From assembly GCA_019973155.2 (NCBI GenBank), contig BPQB01000028.1, positions 186,001 to 250,000 on the forward strand: a DNA stretch of 64,000 nt. Direction: 5' to 3'. Below the pieces are notes generated by a model. The model saw only the letters and a list, made by a program, of their open reading frames with translations, had not been told where the DNA came from and ran no database searches. Source of the DNA: Phanerochaete sordida (Eukaryota > Basidiomycota > Agaricomycetes > Polyporales > Phanerochaetaceae). Of this stretch, positions 11,872 to 24,153 are shown piece by piece (the stretch's first letter is position 1; every line of letters begins with the position of its first letter). The position numbers were made by a program, and so were the translations under genes.

Positions 11872-13806
11872 ATGGACACCAACACACCCGAGGGCAATGC
11901 ATTCATTCAGTGGTTCAAATCGAAGGGCGCGACCGTCGACGAGACCGCGATGGGCATCGCCGACATACCGGGATACGGACGCGGCATAGTCGCGATGCGG
12001 GACCTACCAGTGTGTATGCCAGTCTTCGTCGCCGCCCAGGAAGCTGAGCTATGCGCGTTGTAGAAAGACCACACACTCTTTACCATCCCTCGCGACCTCG
12101 TGCTGTCCATGCGCACGTCGACCCTCCCGCAAAAATTCGGCCAAGCCTCCTGGAAGAAGTTTGGCCTGCACGAAGGCTGGACAGGCCTCATCCTCTGCAT
12201 GCTCTGGGAAGAGGCACAGGGCGCGGCGTCCAAGTGGAATGGCTTCTTCCGTGCGTGTGCAGCCGTGGACCATGACCGTCAAACTGAATTGCTCCCCAGC
12301 CATCCTCCCGACCAGCTTCGACACCCCGATGTTCTGGGACGCCGCGGACGTCGAGGAGCTCCAGGGCACCGCCGTGGTAGGTGCGTCTAGCACGCCGAGA
12401 GCCCTGGGACGACTGAATGAACTCGCGCCCAGACAAAATCGGGCGGGACGACGCGGAGAAGGATTTCGCCGCGAAGCTCGTGCCCGCTATAGAGGTGCGT
12501 GCATGCATGCGCCGTGAAGCCGCGGCTCACGTCCCCTGCAGAGCCGGCCGGACCTGTTCCCGCCGGAGAGCCGCGCGACGACGTACACACTCGCGCGCTA
12601 CCACCTGATGGGCAGCCGCATCCTCTCGCGCAGCTTCCATGTCCTGCGCTGGAAGGCGGACGGCGAGGAGGCGGACGAAGAGGCTGAGGTCGACGAGGAC
12701 GACGCGGGTGCGGCGCTCGACGGCGGCGCGGCGCCGGCGGATGGCAGCGCGATGGACATCGACACGCCGCACGGCACGGACGCCACCGCGGACGCCGACG
12801 AGGGCCCCGCGGACGACGATGACGACGACGACGACCGGTATGAAGACCCAGCCGACGTCGCGATGGTACCCATGGCTGATATGCTCAACGGGCGGTTCAA
12901 CACGGAGACGGTGAGGCGTCTGGCTGTCACGCGGTGGAACCAGCTGAACGGGCTCGGCAGGCGCGGCTGTTTTACGACGACGAACATGTCCTGCGGATGG
13001 CAACCGTGCAGGAAATCAAGGCGGGCGAGCAGATCGTGCGTGGCACGCCCTGCCAAGGGTCCACTCGCATCGTTCTCACTCTCATTAATCTGCACAGTGG
13101 AATACGTACGGCGACCCGCCGAACTCGGATCTTCTCAGGCGTTACGGCTTCGTCGACGTGACCACGCTGGCGCAGCCGCTGTCAGGCGCAGGCAACCCTG
13201 CGGACATTGTTGAAATTCCGGCAAACCTTGTCGTCGAGGCGGCGGCCAAGCACACGACGGCGGACACACAGGACCGTGTGGACTGGTGGCTCGAAGAGGC
13301 AGAGGACGAGTGCGTGTCCCGGCGTAACGCTTCTATTCTTGTGTTGCTGATCGTCCCTGTAGCGTGTTCGTGGTAGGCACGGACTGTGAGCTTCCGCCGG
13401 AAATGGTGTCCCTCGCCCGCCTGCTGCTGCAGCCGAAGGCAGACTGGGAAAAGACGCGGGCGAAGGGAAAGGTGCCTAAGCCGACTATGGACGCGACCAT
13501 TGCGGCGATCGCGGTGGACGTGCTGCAGCGACGGCTGCAGGAGTACCCGACTTCCATTGAGGTGCGCGGTGCGACACTGAACCTCCGTGTGCTGTCTGAT
13601 GTCGGATGCAGGAGGACGAGAAGCTGCTCGCGGACGCGGCGCAGCTCTCGCTGAACCGAAAGATGGCGGTGACCGTCCGCCTTGGCGAGAAGCGCATCCT
13701 GGCCGGTGCGCTGCGCGAGCTGCAGGGCGCGTACGGCAAGGAGGCCAGCAAGCGGAAGCGGGGCGCGGACGGCTCGGCTGGCAAGGGCAAGAAGGCCAAG
13801 CGGTGA
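11872..13806 (+). CDS. SET-domain protein-lysine methyltransferase, SETD6/Rkm4-like
   Basis: Nine exons: 11872-12009, 12064-12250, 12300-12380, 12433-12494, 12542-12910, 12961-13035, 13098-13309, 13363-13561 and 13612-13806. They give 505 residues. The N-terminal SET half has the GYGRGI glycine-rich turn for S-adenosylmethionine. The split SET core ends with the ADMLNGR region, ARLFYDDEHV, KAGEQI and the NTYG motif with DLLRRYG, as in SETD6, Rkm4 and Rubisco LSMT-type enzymes. The C-terminal third is the helical substrate-binding region, ending in a Lys-rich tail. A highly acidic insert with a poly-Asp run (exon 5, about residues 190-265) interrupts the domain. In yeast Rkm4 methylates ribosomal protein uL14/Rpl42-class substrates; the substrate here is unknown. 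A partial copy lies just upstream. Confidence 0.88.
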
Positions 13807-13999
13807 TTGCACACCGTCTGCTCGCTGTTTTTTTGTGCGGAATAGAGTGCTGTTGGCGTCGACGCAAGGGTCTCGCGTGGCGTAATGCCGCTGACGCCGC
13901 TTGACCTGGCCCGTGCGTGGGAAAGCCCTCCACGAGGTGTGGTGCTGAGTTCGAATCGGAGTTTGACGAGACCTCGGTCTGCCCGCAATACCAACCTTG

Positions 14000-14006
14000 T
14001 ATAAAA
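14000..14006 (+). promoter_or_regulatory. TATA box of the TFIIA large-subunit gene
   Basis: TATAAAA lies 100 nt before the start codon at 14106, with a pyrimidine-rich stretch between them. Position and sequence fit a core promoter. No transcript evidence is available. Confidence 0.5.
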
Positions 14007-14105
14007 CCCTCACCGCCCCTTCCCTGTCCCTCAGCGTCGGGCCCCTCGTCTCCGTGAGAGTCGTCGCCGTCGTCCCACGCTTGCTCGAAACACTCGAGGA
14101 ACACC

Positions 14106-15372
14106 ATGTCGAATAAAATAGTGGTGAGCTACTCACCGACCATCGTGTCGAGCCGTTCGAGAGCATGTCGCTGAGTATCTTGTGTGCCCTGTCTCCTCGA
14201 AACCTACCGTCCTCGCAACGCATACATCGCTGCGTTCCGACGCCAGCCTGCTATCTATCGCGCGGTCATTGACGATGTGATCGCAAGCATTAAGCCTGAC
14301 TTCGATGAGTACGGCATCAGCGAGGACGTCCTTGCCGAACTTCAGCACGTAAGCAGCTCTAGGGTGCTCTGCTGCCCGTCTTCCGCCATTCCTGCTGTTG
14401 ATGCTAACCGTTTTCGCAGAAATGGGAGGCCAAAGTGATTGCGTCCCATGTCGCAGAGTTCGAGACTCCCCCGCCCCAGCCCCAGGCAGTTCCTCCACAC
14501 AACCCCTCGCATCCATCTGTCCAGGCGCATGCAGTCCACCATCCCCACGCTCCGCCGCACCATGCGTACCCCCCACATCCTATGCACGCCCAGTATTACC
14601 CGTATCCCCACCCGCCGCCGCCGCCTCCGCCAGGTCCGCAGATCAAGACCGAGCCCGTAGATCCTCGCTTTGTGCTCAGCGGACCCAGCATACCGCCCCC
14701 GCCCCCGCCTGCGTCGTATCAGGCGCTGCCTGGCCCTCAGATCCCGCCCCAGCCCCCAAGGCCTGGCGGGCAGGTCATGTCGTTCCCCGCTCCCCCGGCG
14801 CCGACGGCCAGGTACCAGGCTCCGCCAGCGCAGCCAGCGAAGAACGGCACGACGAACGGCCGGATCCCGCAGGCGGATGGCCCCTCTGTGGCCGGTCCCA
14901 GTCGCATTCCGCAGGCAGACGGTCCCTCGTCGTCGTCGGAATCGGGGTCTCCGACACCTCCGCCAGCGACCTACGCACCTCGTGGCGCCGCGCATCCTAG
15001 TCTGCCGCAGCCGATGCAGTCGCGCGCTGACCAAGAGGACGACGACGAGGCCATCAACAGCGACCTCGACGACTCGGACTCGGACGCCGAGCGGGACGAC
15101 CCCGCGGCGGCAGGTGCGGAGACGGACATCGTGTTCTGCACATACGACAAGGTGCGCTTTTATACGCCGCGATCGCCGCTGCTGCTTTTGTTTGCTAACG
15201 ATCGGGGCAGGTGGCGCGTGTCAAGAACAAATGGAAGTGCATCCTCAAGGACGGCATGATTCACATAAACGGGAAAGACTACCTCTTCGCGAAATGCACC
15301 GGGTGAGTCTCCGCGGTGGTCGTCGCGCGTGATGTGGCGCTGACGCTCGTCGCCAGTGAATTCGAGTGGTAG
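14106..15372 (+). CDS. TOA1: Transcription factor TFIIA large (alpha/beta) subunit
   Basis: Five exons: 14106-14123, 14247-14348, 14420-15151, 15211-15302 and 15357-15372. They give 319 residues. The 6-codon first exon spells MSNKIV and joins PAIYRAVIDDVI, the hallmark N-terminal helix of TFIIA alpha, which pairs with the small subunit in a four-helix bundle. KWEAKV follows. A long Pro/His/Tyr-rich linker fills the middle, then an acidic patch, then the C-terminal beta-barrel strand set (DIVFCTYDKV, KNKWKC, KDYLFAKC) ending GEFEW. The protein stabilises TBP on the TATA box for RNA polymerase II initiation in the nucleus. Length is close to that of other fungal forms. Exon 1 is too short to be found as an open frame; it was placed from the conserved N-terminus. 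Confidence 0.93.
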
Positions 15373-18300
15373 TCGCGCGTGCCGGCACGGAATTTTTTCT
15401 TCACTCGACCCACGTTTCATCCCCACAGCCGTATGCATGCCCACCGCCCCCGTCTATTTGTATGCCACATCATGCCATGTCCTTTTATCTCTTGCTTGTC
15501 GTATCTAAAGTTGTTATCCCCGAAGTCATGTCGCTCTCCATGTCCCGCTCAACGGTCCCCTGTAATAATACAACACATACATCAATATACATTCTCTGCC
15601 ACAGCAAACTGGGACTGGTTCTTCGTGCGGTTGGAGACCATGTGTTGGATCGGAACGCTCGGATACCAGGATGGGTATCAAGTCCTGCGGAAACCGGCGA
15701 TGGTGTCATAGCTCTCGTCGCTCACGATCTCGTATGATAAGAAAAGGTGACCTCGCAACACGGCGTTCAGATGTAATATCAAGTCGCGTGCGAGTCGCTT
15801 TGCTGTTCGATGGTCAGCAGGATGCGGCGAGAGTCTGGCCATGGGAACGCCTTTCATGCATGCACCTCTGCTCATAAGTTTCGAGATAGGGAATGGATGC
15901 CTTGCCCCAGCGTTTTTGACAAAGTGCAGAAAACAGTACGGACAAGTCGCGAGTGTCACCGCGACACCTTCAGCAGCCCAGCTTGGATAGCTGGCGAGGT
16001 CGAAGGCGGCGAAACAGCTGGAGGCGGCGAGAGACACAACGCGGACGAGTGCCGTGCGTCGGGCGAGGCAAGTCTGAAACCCTGCCTGCAAACCCCTGCA
16101 AACCCTGACTCTGGTCTGCGAGGTGCCCGGCGTCGACGCGTCTCGCGAGAGCGCCGACCGCTGCCCACGCTGCAGCCTGCCGGCGGTGGACGGTGGCGCT
16201 CGAAGATCATTCGCACAGATCGGGCGACGCCATCAATGCGCGATAGACACAGAGGCGCCTGCTCCGCGCCGCCAGGACTCGGAGATGAGTTTGCTTGCGT
16301 TGCGCTCGGCATCGGAGACGAACAGCGGGCTTGCAGATCAGTTAGACACTGGCGACTCCGAGACACCAAACGTCATGTTTACCAGATGTTGTAGTCAGGC
16401 TCGGCAGTTACTATTTCTGTGAGCCTTCCTTCCCATATCCTCGAAGCTACAAGCTTCACCGCTGGAGCAGGCGGGTTACGTTGCTTTGACAAACCTTTAC
16501 ATATCCAATCGTAAAGTTTACAACATTGAGAATCGTCGGTGAGCAAACGAGTGGACACTGCTAAACGACGAACTGGTGCTGAGAGGTGCTTATCAGTATA
16601 TTACTTAAATGAGCCATCATGACTAGCAATTTGGCGCTGGTTTTCCAACGAGAGAAGGGCCGCCGTCGGCGGCACTGCGCTTGCTTGACAGAGCACCGTG
16701 ACCACAGACTATTGCTGTTGGACTTGCGAGGAGAGAAGAGGAGACAATGATATAACTCGACATTTTTCATTTGAAAAGGTACAGATGAACGTCATCGCAA
16801 ACGGCTACTAACCACGGAGTGGGTACTAATGAGGTCAATGGAGGTGGACATAAAATCAAGCAGCAGAGGAGAAAAAACCGTTTCTGCGTCCACTTTGAGC
16901 TCGCTATGAAGGCAGGCTGGGCAGGGAGAGCAGATTGTGCATGAAGCCTCGCTCCCTGGAGAGGCTTGGGACACGGGCTATAGAAGCTAGTAGAGCGAGA
17001 TGAGGCAGGGCAAGAACTTCCTTGCCGTGCATATTTGCTGTTAAGTCATCCTTGCTCTCCCCGGTGGCCCAGTGCGAGAAGGGAATCGCTACACACACGT
17101 CCTTGGGCTCGGTTCCGCATATGTACGCGACGGGCGGGATGAGCTGTCCTCACCAGATCTGGACGAGGCAGATGAGGAAGAAAGATGTTTGATTCACAGC
17201 GTGCTGCTACGTGAGGTAAGACAGCGCGCGAGGCAGAGGAGGGCCGGACGGCAGTGCATACGAGGATGGGTGGTGGGTATCCAAGTGCGCGACGGCGTGT
17301 TGGCTGAAAAGGGAAGAGATAAGATAAGATAGGATGGACGGTCGCGTTCGGATCTCGGGATAATCCGGGTGACAGAAATCTGGCTTCAATTATCACATCG
17401 ACAGCATAGCTTGTCAAGCAAGCTAATGTCCAACAGCAAGAGGGGTGCGCTAGACTCGTGAAACCAGTCGTCCGCAAGCGGACTTCTTTTCGCTGATGAA
17501 ATCAGCGGACTTCGAAAGAAGTCGTTCGCTTGCGAACGACTGTTCGGACGAAGCCCCTCCTCACATCAGCGGAGGCCGAACTGCTGGGTACGAGCCTAGG
17601 GGTGCGCGATCCGAATCGCTGACACGGTCAGCAAGGGCCGGTAGGGGGGGTAGTGTCCGGGGTCCTTTGACACGCTTTCTGCTGCCTTCGCCCAAAGGTT
17701 TTGCTACACGCCCTTATGCGCCACAAACCCTACATGGAACTGTAGACAATATGTACCTGAGTACGCCTCAGCAGTTAGTAGAATAAACGGAGGTGACTAC
17801 GGAGCACAGCAGCGAGAATTGTACCTGCCGCTTCAGGTAGAAGTCACGTGCTCTTTACGTCGCGCTATCTTTGCGAGCCGCCAGCTCACAGCGCGTTCAG
17901 CGTGCTCCTTTGTTAAGTTCCGTGCCTGTCTATTTCGATACGTTGTAGAGTCTTTACGGACTGACGAGGTCGGCGCTCGCGCTTACCTGAGTTACTTATG
18001 TAACGTAGTCAGTTCAATCTATCTCGTTCTCGTTCTCCTGCCTTTCTCTATGGAACGTCGGGTGACCGTCTCCCTCACTTTTCCCTGGGCGCCAAGTGGC
18101 GCACCTGGTAGGGGGCCCCAGTCTCCGGGGTCCCTGGGGATTCTGCGGTCAGTGTCGAAAACTAGACGACCGCACCCCTCTTGTCCAACAGCGTCTTGGC
18201 TTTATACTTACTGCCCGGGCACCTTCTTGTGCTGTACCTTCGCTGACTAGAGTGTTCGCAAGAATATATTTGTCGTACAGAGGAGTGACGAATCGAGGTT

Positions 18301-18463
18301 AGGCCGATTATTAAATACGCTGCTACGTCCCACAGGATTACTCATTTAGAGACTTGTCTTACTAATCTGGGGACTTATCAGCACCCACCGCAATTGCCCC
18401 GCATCGCGCAGACCTCTCACCCGAATCACATCCTCGTTCCTTGTACATACCGCACACAAATCA
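15373..18463. other. Gene-poor interval with palindromic and element-like sequence
   Basis: No supported gene. Sequence to about 15650 is TFIIA 3' UTR-like. Frames near 15810-16420 and 17046-17480 match no family. A strong nested inverted repeat sits at 17465-17542, followed by a roughly 650-bp tract that may be a mobile-element remnant. About 18300-18460 is the leader of the Cwc24 gene. Confidence 0.5.
17465..17542. repeat. Nested inverted repeat (cruciform-like)
   Basis: The two ends are imperfect inverted copies: CAGTCGTCCGCAAGCG against, on the other strand, CAGTCGTTCGCAAGCG. Each arm is itself a palindrome: GTCCGC-AA-GCGGAC-like at 17470-17483 and AGTCGTTCGC/GCGAACGACT at 17520-17541. 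The centre (17491-17507) is a perfect hairpin, CGCTGAT-GAA-ATCAGCG. A further hairpin, GCTGAC-ACG-GTCAGC, lies at 17618-17632. The 10-mer AGGGGTGCGC occurs at 17442-17451 and 17598-17607, flanking the structure. This fits a small non-autonomous element or a structured regulatory site. Confidence 0.7.
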
Positions 18464-19560
18464 ATGGCGAGCACAGACGCAGAGGTCAAGGTCCCTTTCT
18501 TCAAGAAGAAGGGCAAGGGGAGGCCCACGACGAGCCGCAAGCGGTCTGAATCGCCTCCAGCCACCAAGATGACCGTGGACGTACCATCCTCGTCCAAGTC
18601 CCAGGTCGTCCTCCCATCGCGCAAGCAGGCCGCGAACCTGCTGAGCGCCGGCACGAAGCGCACGGCGACGCAGCGCGAGGCGGACGCGGCGGACGAGGAC
18701 GAGCCCGCGCGCGACGGGCCCGACGTGCAGTACACGGCGGCGGGCTCGCACGTCAACGCGGCGCTCGAGATCCTCGCGGGCGACGAGGCGGAGGAGCTGC
18801 TGCGCAAGAAGCAGAAACGCGCGGACAGCGACGAGGAGGACGCGCCCGACGACGGGATGTACCGCGGGCAGAAGGGCTACCAGAAGCACCTGGCGAAGAA
18901 CAAGGAGGTGCCGAAGGCGATGCGCGTCGGCCCGCAGCGCGCGAGCGGGAGCACGATCCGGACGGTGACGATCGTGGACTACCAGCCGGACGTGTGCAAG
19001 GACTACAAAGGTGCGTGCGGGCGTTCGTTGGTCGAGGTTCGTCCGCTGACGGCCTGATTTATTGCGCAGAGACGGGCTACTGTGGCTTCGGCGACACCTG
19101 CAAGTTCCTGCACGACCGCGGCACATGTACGTACCCGCTCCGCCCTTGTGACGCGGCACGAACGCTAACTCTATCTGCTCTAGACCTCCAAGGCTGGCAG
19201 CTCGACAAGCTCGCGGCAGACCCCAAGCGGCAGGCGGAGGACGAGTCGTCGGACGAGGACAGCGACGACGAAATCCCGTTCGCATGCCTCATCTGCCGAA
19301 AGGCATTCACTGACCCGGTGGTGACCCGCTGCGGCCACTATTTCGACTCGACATGTGCGATCAAGCGCTTCGCGAGGACACCGAAGTGCGCAGCATGTGG
19401 GACGCCGACAGGTGGCATATTCAATCGTGCGGACAAGGTGATAGAAAAGATGAAGAAGACGCGTGGGGAGCATGAGGAGGCGGAGGAGGGCGAGGGCAAG
19501 GCGGATGGTGTTGAAATTGAAGGCCTAGAGAAGCGGAGCGATGGAGAAGACGACGAGTAG
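18464..19560 (+). CDS. CWC24: Pre-mRNA-splicing factor Cwc24 (RNF113 family, CCCH + RING)
   Basis: Three exons, 18464-19010, 19070-19126 and 19184-19560, give 326 residues; introns are 57-59 nt. The basic, Ser/Glu-rich N-terminus is disordered. A conserved lead-in (GSTIRTVT-VDYQPDVCKDY) runs into a CCCH zinc finger spanning exons 1-2 (C-x8-C-x5-C-x3-H in CKDYKETGYC and GFGDTCKFLH). The GWQLD link follows, then a C3HC4 RING (C236-L-I-C, CGHYFDSTC, C-A-A-C to about residue 275) and an acidic tail. Cwc24 binds the 5' splice site in the activating spliceosome before Prp2 action; animal RNF113A also acts as a ubiquitin ligase in alkylation repair. Length matches the fungal family. Confidence 0.93.
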
Positions 19561-21434
19561 TCGCGCACGTCTCATGTCGCTCAACCTGGTGTCAGTGCTC
19601 GTCTCGTGCATGGATTGTACCGCTAATGTATGTGCTGCCGTGCAGATCATCCCGCTAATTGAAAGTTACCATTCTCATCGCGACCTCGGGCTGATTCGAC
19701 GTGAAACGTATCCGCGTGGGCTCCCATGTCGCGTAAACTCAGTGGCAGATGGTGCGCTGTCGGCGTGCACTCTATCGACTGCACGAAGGACCCCTCCAGC
19801 ACGCCCGACGAGCCCTAAGGGTTTGGACGGCAGCCGATGTGATGCAGCCAGCGTGTTCCTGCACTATTCCCGACGATCAAGAAGTGGAAACGCAGAAAGA
19901 ACTCTCGTCCGCATAACACCAAAAACGGCCGTTCGCATGCGCTGCGTCCGGCGGCCCAGTCACCGGGTTCTGGTCGCTGGCAGTCACCTTGCTGTGGAAG
20001 CCATCCGAGCGGCGAGCCGCCTCGCCTCCCCGCCGCGGCGCCCTCCAGGCGTCTCCGCCCCCGTCCCATTATGGCGAGCACGGGATTTCCAGTGCGCCCC
20101 TGACAGCCCTGGGAGCGGTGTGCCGTGCCTGCGAACGCGCGGGCGTGCATCGCGGGGCACCCTGGGCGGCCTGGCGCGCCCATTGGCCGGCTGGCCCGCG
20201 CACGGGAGGCACCCGAACGCGAGGCGGGCCTCGTGCTGCAAATCGGCTCGCAGCGTCGTCGGATCCCCAGCGGCGACAGGCTCGCGCTTGCCTGCGGGCG
20301 ATCAGCGCAGGGCCGGATTCGATGGCCTGTGCGCGCGGGGCGATGTGTGCACGGCCCCTTGGCCGACAGCTGCAGCGAAGCGAAGGCCCGCGGCGGGTTT
20401 CCGTTGTTATCGCACCGGGGGCACTTGCTCGCTGCCCTCGCCCCCTCATGCGCCTCCCACCACCGCGACGGACTGCAGTTCCGCGCACCCTGCAGCACAG
20501 GCCTGCCGCGAAAGGCAACTCGTCGACCTTCTTCTCCGGGAACGTTCGCCCATGACCCGGCCGCCAGCGCGTATCGCTGCCTGGCGGTGCAGCTCGACTT
20601 CGACATCACCGAGAGCTGAGGCGCTGCGGCAGGGCGTAGCACGTCGCCGGAGTGGCCGCTGGCGAGGCAGCGACCACACGCGGCAGTCGATATGCTTTAG
20701 ACGTGGTCGCCGGACGCCGCTGCCCGCGCAGAGTGTACCGACGAGCTGGCCCACCGCCGGGTGAAACGCCAAATATTGATCTCAGCGAGAGGTCGGAGCC
20801 CGCGGGCGAATCGGCTAGCGTGGGTGATGTGGCGGATCGCAGCGGCGGGGCTGGACGCTGTTGCCGGCTGTTGACACCCGCTTGCCCGTCGTGCGGCGAG
20901 GCGCTCTGCGCCATGCACACGCGCACGCTCATCGGGGCGGAAACGCAATCGGGACCATGCCGCGGCGCATCGAGATAGCGAATCGGGGGGATGTGCAGCG
21001 GTGGGGCTCGTTTAGCGTCATCGAAGGCGGCGAGGCGACTCGGCTGATGAGAACCTGGACGAAGTCCGCGACGATCCACCGCCGCACTCATTTGTCGACG
21101 AGGCGACCGCTGCTCTTGTGACATGGCAGTGCCAGTTCCATTTCGGTCTCCAGCAGCGCGTGCCGATACTCAAAAAAAATTATGACGGGCGGGCGGCTGG
21201 GTTGCGTCGATACCACGGTGAGTCATGCGAGGAAATAGGAAATGCGATATGACAAGGTGCGGAATCATGTACAGACAACGTAATAAATATGCAAAAGGGC
21301 CAATATAGACTAGAAGTGGCTAAAGTACAGAGGGACTCGGGGTGTGTCAAGACAGATGGGGTTTAGTGAGAAGGACTACAATAGTTTCGCGCGCTGAAAC
21401 CCGCCGTATGGGCGACGACCAAGACACCGTCCGC
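19561..21434. other. GC-rich intergenic island
   Basis: About 19990-20960 is very GC-rich, with frames open on both strands and no recognisable domain. This pattern comes from composition. About 21130-21430 is less GC-rich and holds the 3' flank of the minus-strand zinc-finger gene. No gene is supported. Confidence 0.5.
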
Positions 21435-22228
21435 CTACTCGGGCTGGAACGCTGGGTCCTTCTCGCATCCGTTGTCGATATGCCGCTTGAGGGAGTCGGC
21501 GCGGCTGAACTCCTTGTTGCAGAAGCGGCAGCGATGGAAGTAGGGGTGCGTCGAGTGCTGGGACTCGTGGTGGCGCTTGCGGTCGTGCGCGCGCGAGAAG
21601 GTCTTGTCGCATTTGTCGCAGGGGAACCGCTCGCTGCCCTCTGGGGACGCGGGCGGCGCATACGCGTGCGCGTGCGCCTGGTGCGAGTGCGACGCGTAGC
21701 CCGCGGAGGACGTGCCCCCGTGCGTGAGGCGCATGCCCTGCGCGGGCGTCGTGAAGTACTCCTGCGTGTACGACGACGAGGGCGGGTACGTCGGCACAGG
21801 CGCGTGCTGGGCGGGCTGCGCGCGGTATGCCCCTGGCGCGGCGGCGGACTGCGCGTGCGGCGCCTGGCTGGGTGATGGGTAGGGCAGGGCCCCAGGGGCA
21901 CTGACGGCATGTGTGCCGGCGTATGCCATTTGATGTGTTTGCGCTGATGCAAAAGCGTGAGCGACAGTTTTCTACGATGGCGGCGATGCGATAGAGTGTA
22001 CGTACGGACGGCCCCAGGGTACGATGTGCTGTGCGGGACGCGCCTCGGATCGTTCGGATAGTACACGGCGGACTGCTGGTAGCCCTGGCCCTGCGTCTGC
22101 GGGTAGCCCGCGGTCTGCATGTAATTCTGCTGGTACCGCGGGTCCTGGAGATGTGGGTCGGTCGTGGACGACAGCGAGCGCGAGTTGGATGTGGACTGCT
22201 GCTGGTAGTATTGCTGGTTCGGGTCCAT
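21435..22228 (-). CDS. C2H2 zinc-finger transcription factor, two C-terminal fingers
   Basis: Two exons, 22228-22006 and 21943-21435, with a 62-nt intron, give 243 residues. The N-terminal two thirds is Gln/Tyr/Pro/Ala-rich low-complexity sequence (MDPNQQYYQQQ), typical of fungal activation regions. The last 60 residues carry two adjacent fingers: FPCDKCDKTFSRAHDRKRHH and HRCRFCNKEFSRADSLKRHI. The second finger ends with Cys (HIDNGC) in place of the last His, a variant common in fungal factors. It should bind DNA in the nucleus; target genes cannot be inferred. The start was chosen as the first ATG downstream of a TATAAAT box. Confidence 0.85.
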
Positions 22229-24153
22229 CGTGAGCGGCGGCGGCGGGATGAGTGGGTGGCAGCGTCGACGTCGGGAGGGCTGGAGACATAGGACTGCAGC
22301 GGGCAGCATTTATAGCGATTTTAAACATTCTTGCTGTCATGCCGTATGCGTGCAGCTTGTCCCGAAGGCAGCGCCAGTTCGGACCAATCTACGAATCCTC
22401 ATCTGTGGTGAGCACCGCTGCGGACGAAGCCTCGAACGAGAAGACAGGCGGTCGAGCGCCTTGTTGGAGAGAGTGCCGAGGAGCACATTAGAACAGTTTA
22501 GGCTAACGAGTACCATGGTCAGTGGCAGATCGCGAGTGGACGGAGGGGCGCTCCGAGACAATATTGTGATGGCCAAGCGAGGTGGCAGGCTTGGATGTCC
22601 AATGGACAGGAAGGGCCGTTGGCCCACCGGAGGGCGCCTCGAGGGAATCATGGAAGCAGACCGCGTGAGCCATCGCCGCGGTTGGCAACAACGCCTGGCA
22701 GCTCCTCCGTCGGAGGATGTGTCGCTCACGAGAAGGGTTTAACGACTTTTAGCACCGGAAACGGCCGCCATCGCGGGCTAGGAGGGCGAAACACTGCTCC
22801 CGACACCAGAACGCGACTAGACACAACCTAACGAGCAATAAACAGGCCGTGAAAAACGGTGTCCCGCAGCTGCACTGCCCACCCTCCGCTCCTCTGGCCA
22901 CGCCCACCAATCCGCTGGGCCGATGCGAGCCCTCGTGAAAATGATGAACTGATGACCCTCGTCGGAGGCAACGGTTTGATGAATGCCGTACTCGGCGTTC
23001 AAAAGTCCTTGCAGTGCTGATCACGAATTACACGGGCAGTCCGTCGTCCACGTACGTCAGCCCACCGCGACGCCAGAGCTCGCCGGAGATACCTTTAGCC
23101 TCAGACCACGGCAAGCGTGGATTTGACTCGCCTGCAGGACGTCATCACCACCTTCGCGCTGCACGCTTCCTCCGCATCGAAGCCGGGCTAAACTTGGGCG
23201 GACGCTGGTCGGGCGAGCGACTGTAGCCGTCCGCGTGTGAAGTGAATATAACGACCAAGCGAGGAGGAAGGACAATGCAGAACGTCGTCGGAACACGGAA
23301 CATGTGGAAGTTGCAAGCTCATTTTCCCACTTTTATGATTGCGAAAGACTGCACGCTGCTGCCAGGGAAGATGCAATCCTTGGAATCACAACCCCTGACA
23401 GATGGTCATACCATGTTAGCCTTCAGGCCTAGCTCAAGCGACCACAGAAAACTCACGCGGCAGAACCATCGGACGCCCAGCGCAGGGCTGATGACGACTC
23501 GGGAGGGCATGGTCGGCGAAACCTGTCACCAGGGCATGTACGATCCCGCATAGAGCGTGGACGGGATCCCAGGCCGCGCCCACTCCTGGTCCGAAGGCGC
23601 GGCCACGACGCCATTTTTATTGGTGACAGGAAACGTTCCCTTTCCTCGCTCAACAAAATGATGTGTCTGACGATCGTGGCCAGGGCAGGCTGCCCTGAGC
23701 GCGCCTGGGACAGAAAAGACTGGAAGGAGATAGCAGCGGTGTTTCTCAGCGGCCGTGTCGATGTATGAGCGTGGGTGATAGACCGAGTGTCGCGACGTCT
23801 CCGGACTTCGCGAGAGCTTGACGAACATGAAGTCTTCTATCAGGAGTGCTAAGCTTCTGTAGGGGGGACATCTCATATCGCTTCAGAGGTACCCCAGAAA
23901 GCCTCCGAAAGCCGTCGTGAGTTTCTAGAGGCCGCACGGGAATGCGTCTGAAGCGAGGGACATGGTACGAAACAAAGCGGGCACGGGATGCGGGCGAGAC
24001 CAGACAAAGCGGCCGCGCGTCTACGCACCAAGCGCTGCACTTTATCTAATCTCTGGGATCACGCGATGATCGCAAATAGCGCCAAACAAAGCGATTACTG
24101 CGTGTGCCGGATCTGTGAGCTCTTGTAACTTGTGCTCTCTATTTCTCACTGCC
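22229..24153. other. Intergenic interval, no supported gene
   Basis: Minus-strand frames at 22337-22729 and 23526-23876 and a + strand frame at 23242-23553 (103 residues, ATG start) look mildly protein-like but match nothing I know and lack clear splice or promoter signals. The last 100 bases are the leader of the phosphatase gene. Confidence 0.4.
22308..22314 (-). promoter_or_regulatory. TATA box of the C2H2 zinc-finger gene
   Basis: On the minus strand TATAAAT lies about 80 nt upstream of the ATG at 22228. Position and sequence fit a core promoter. Confidence 0.45.

Noticed and set aside
13880..13975. Possible tRNA from a GAGTTCGAATC B-box-like sequence
   Set aside because: No matching A box or acceptor, anticodon and T-arm pairing could be built around it.
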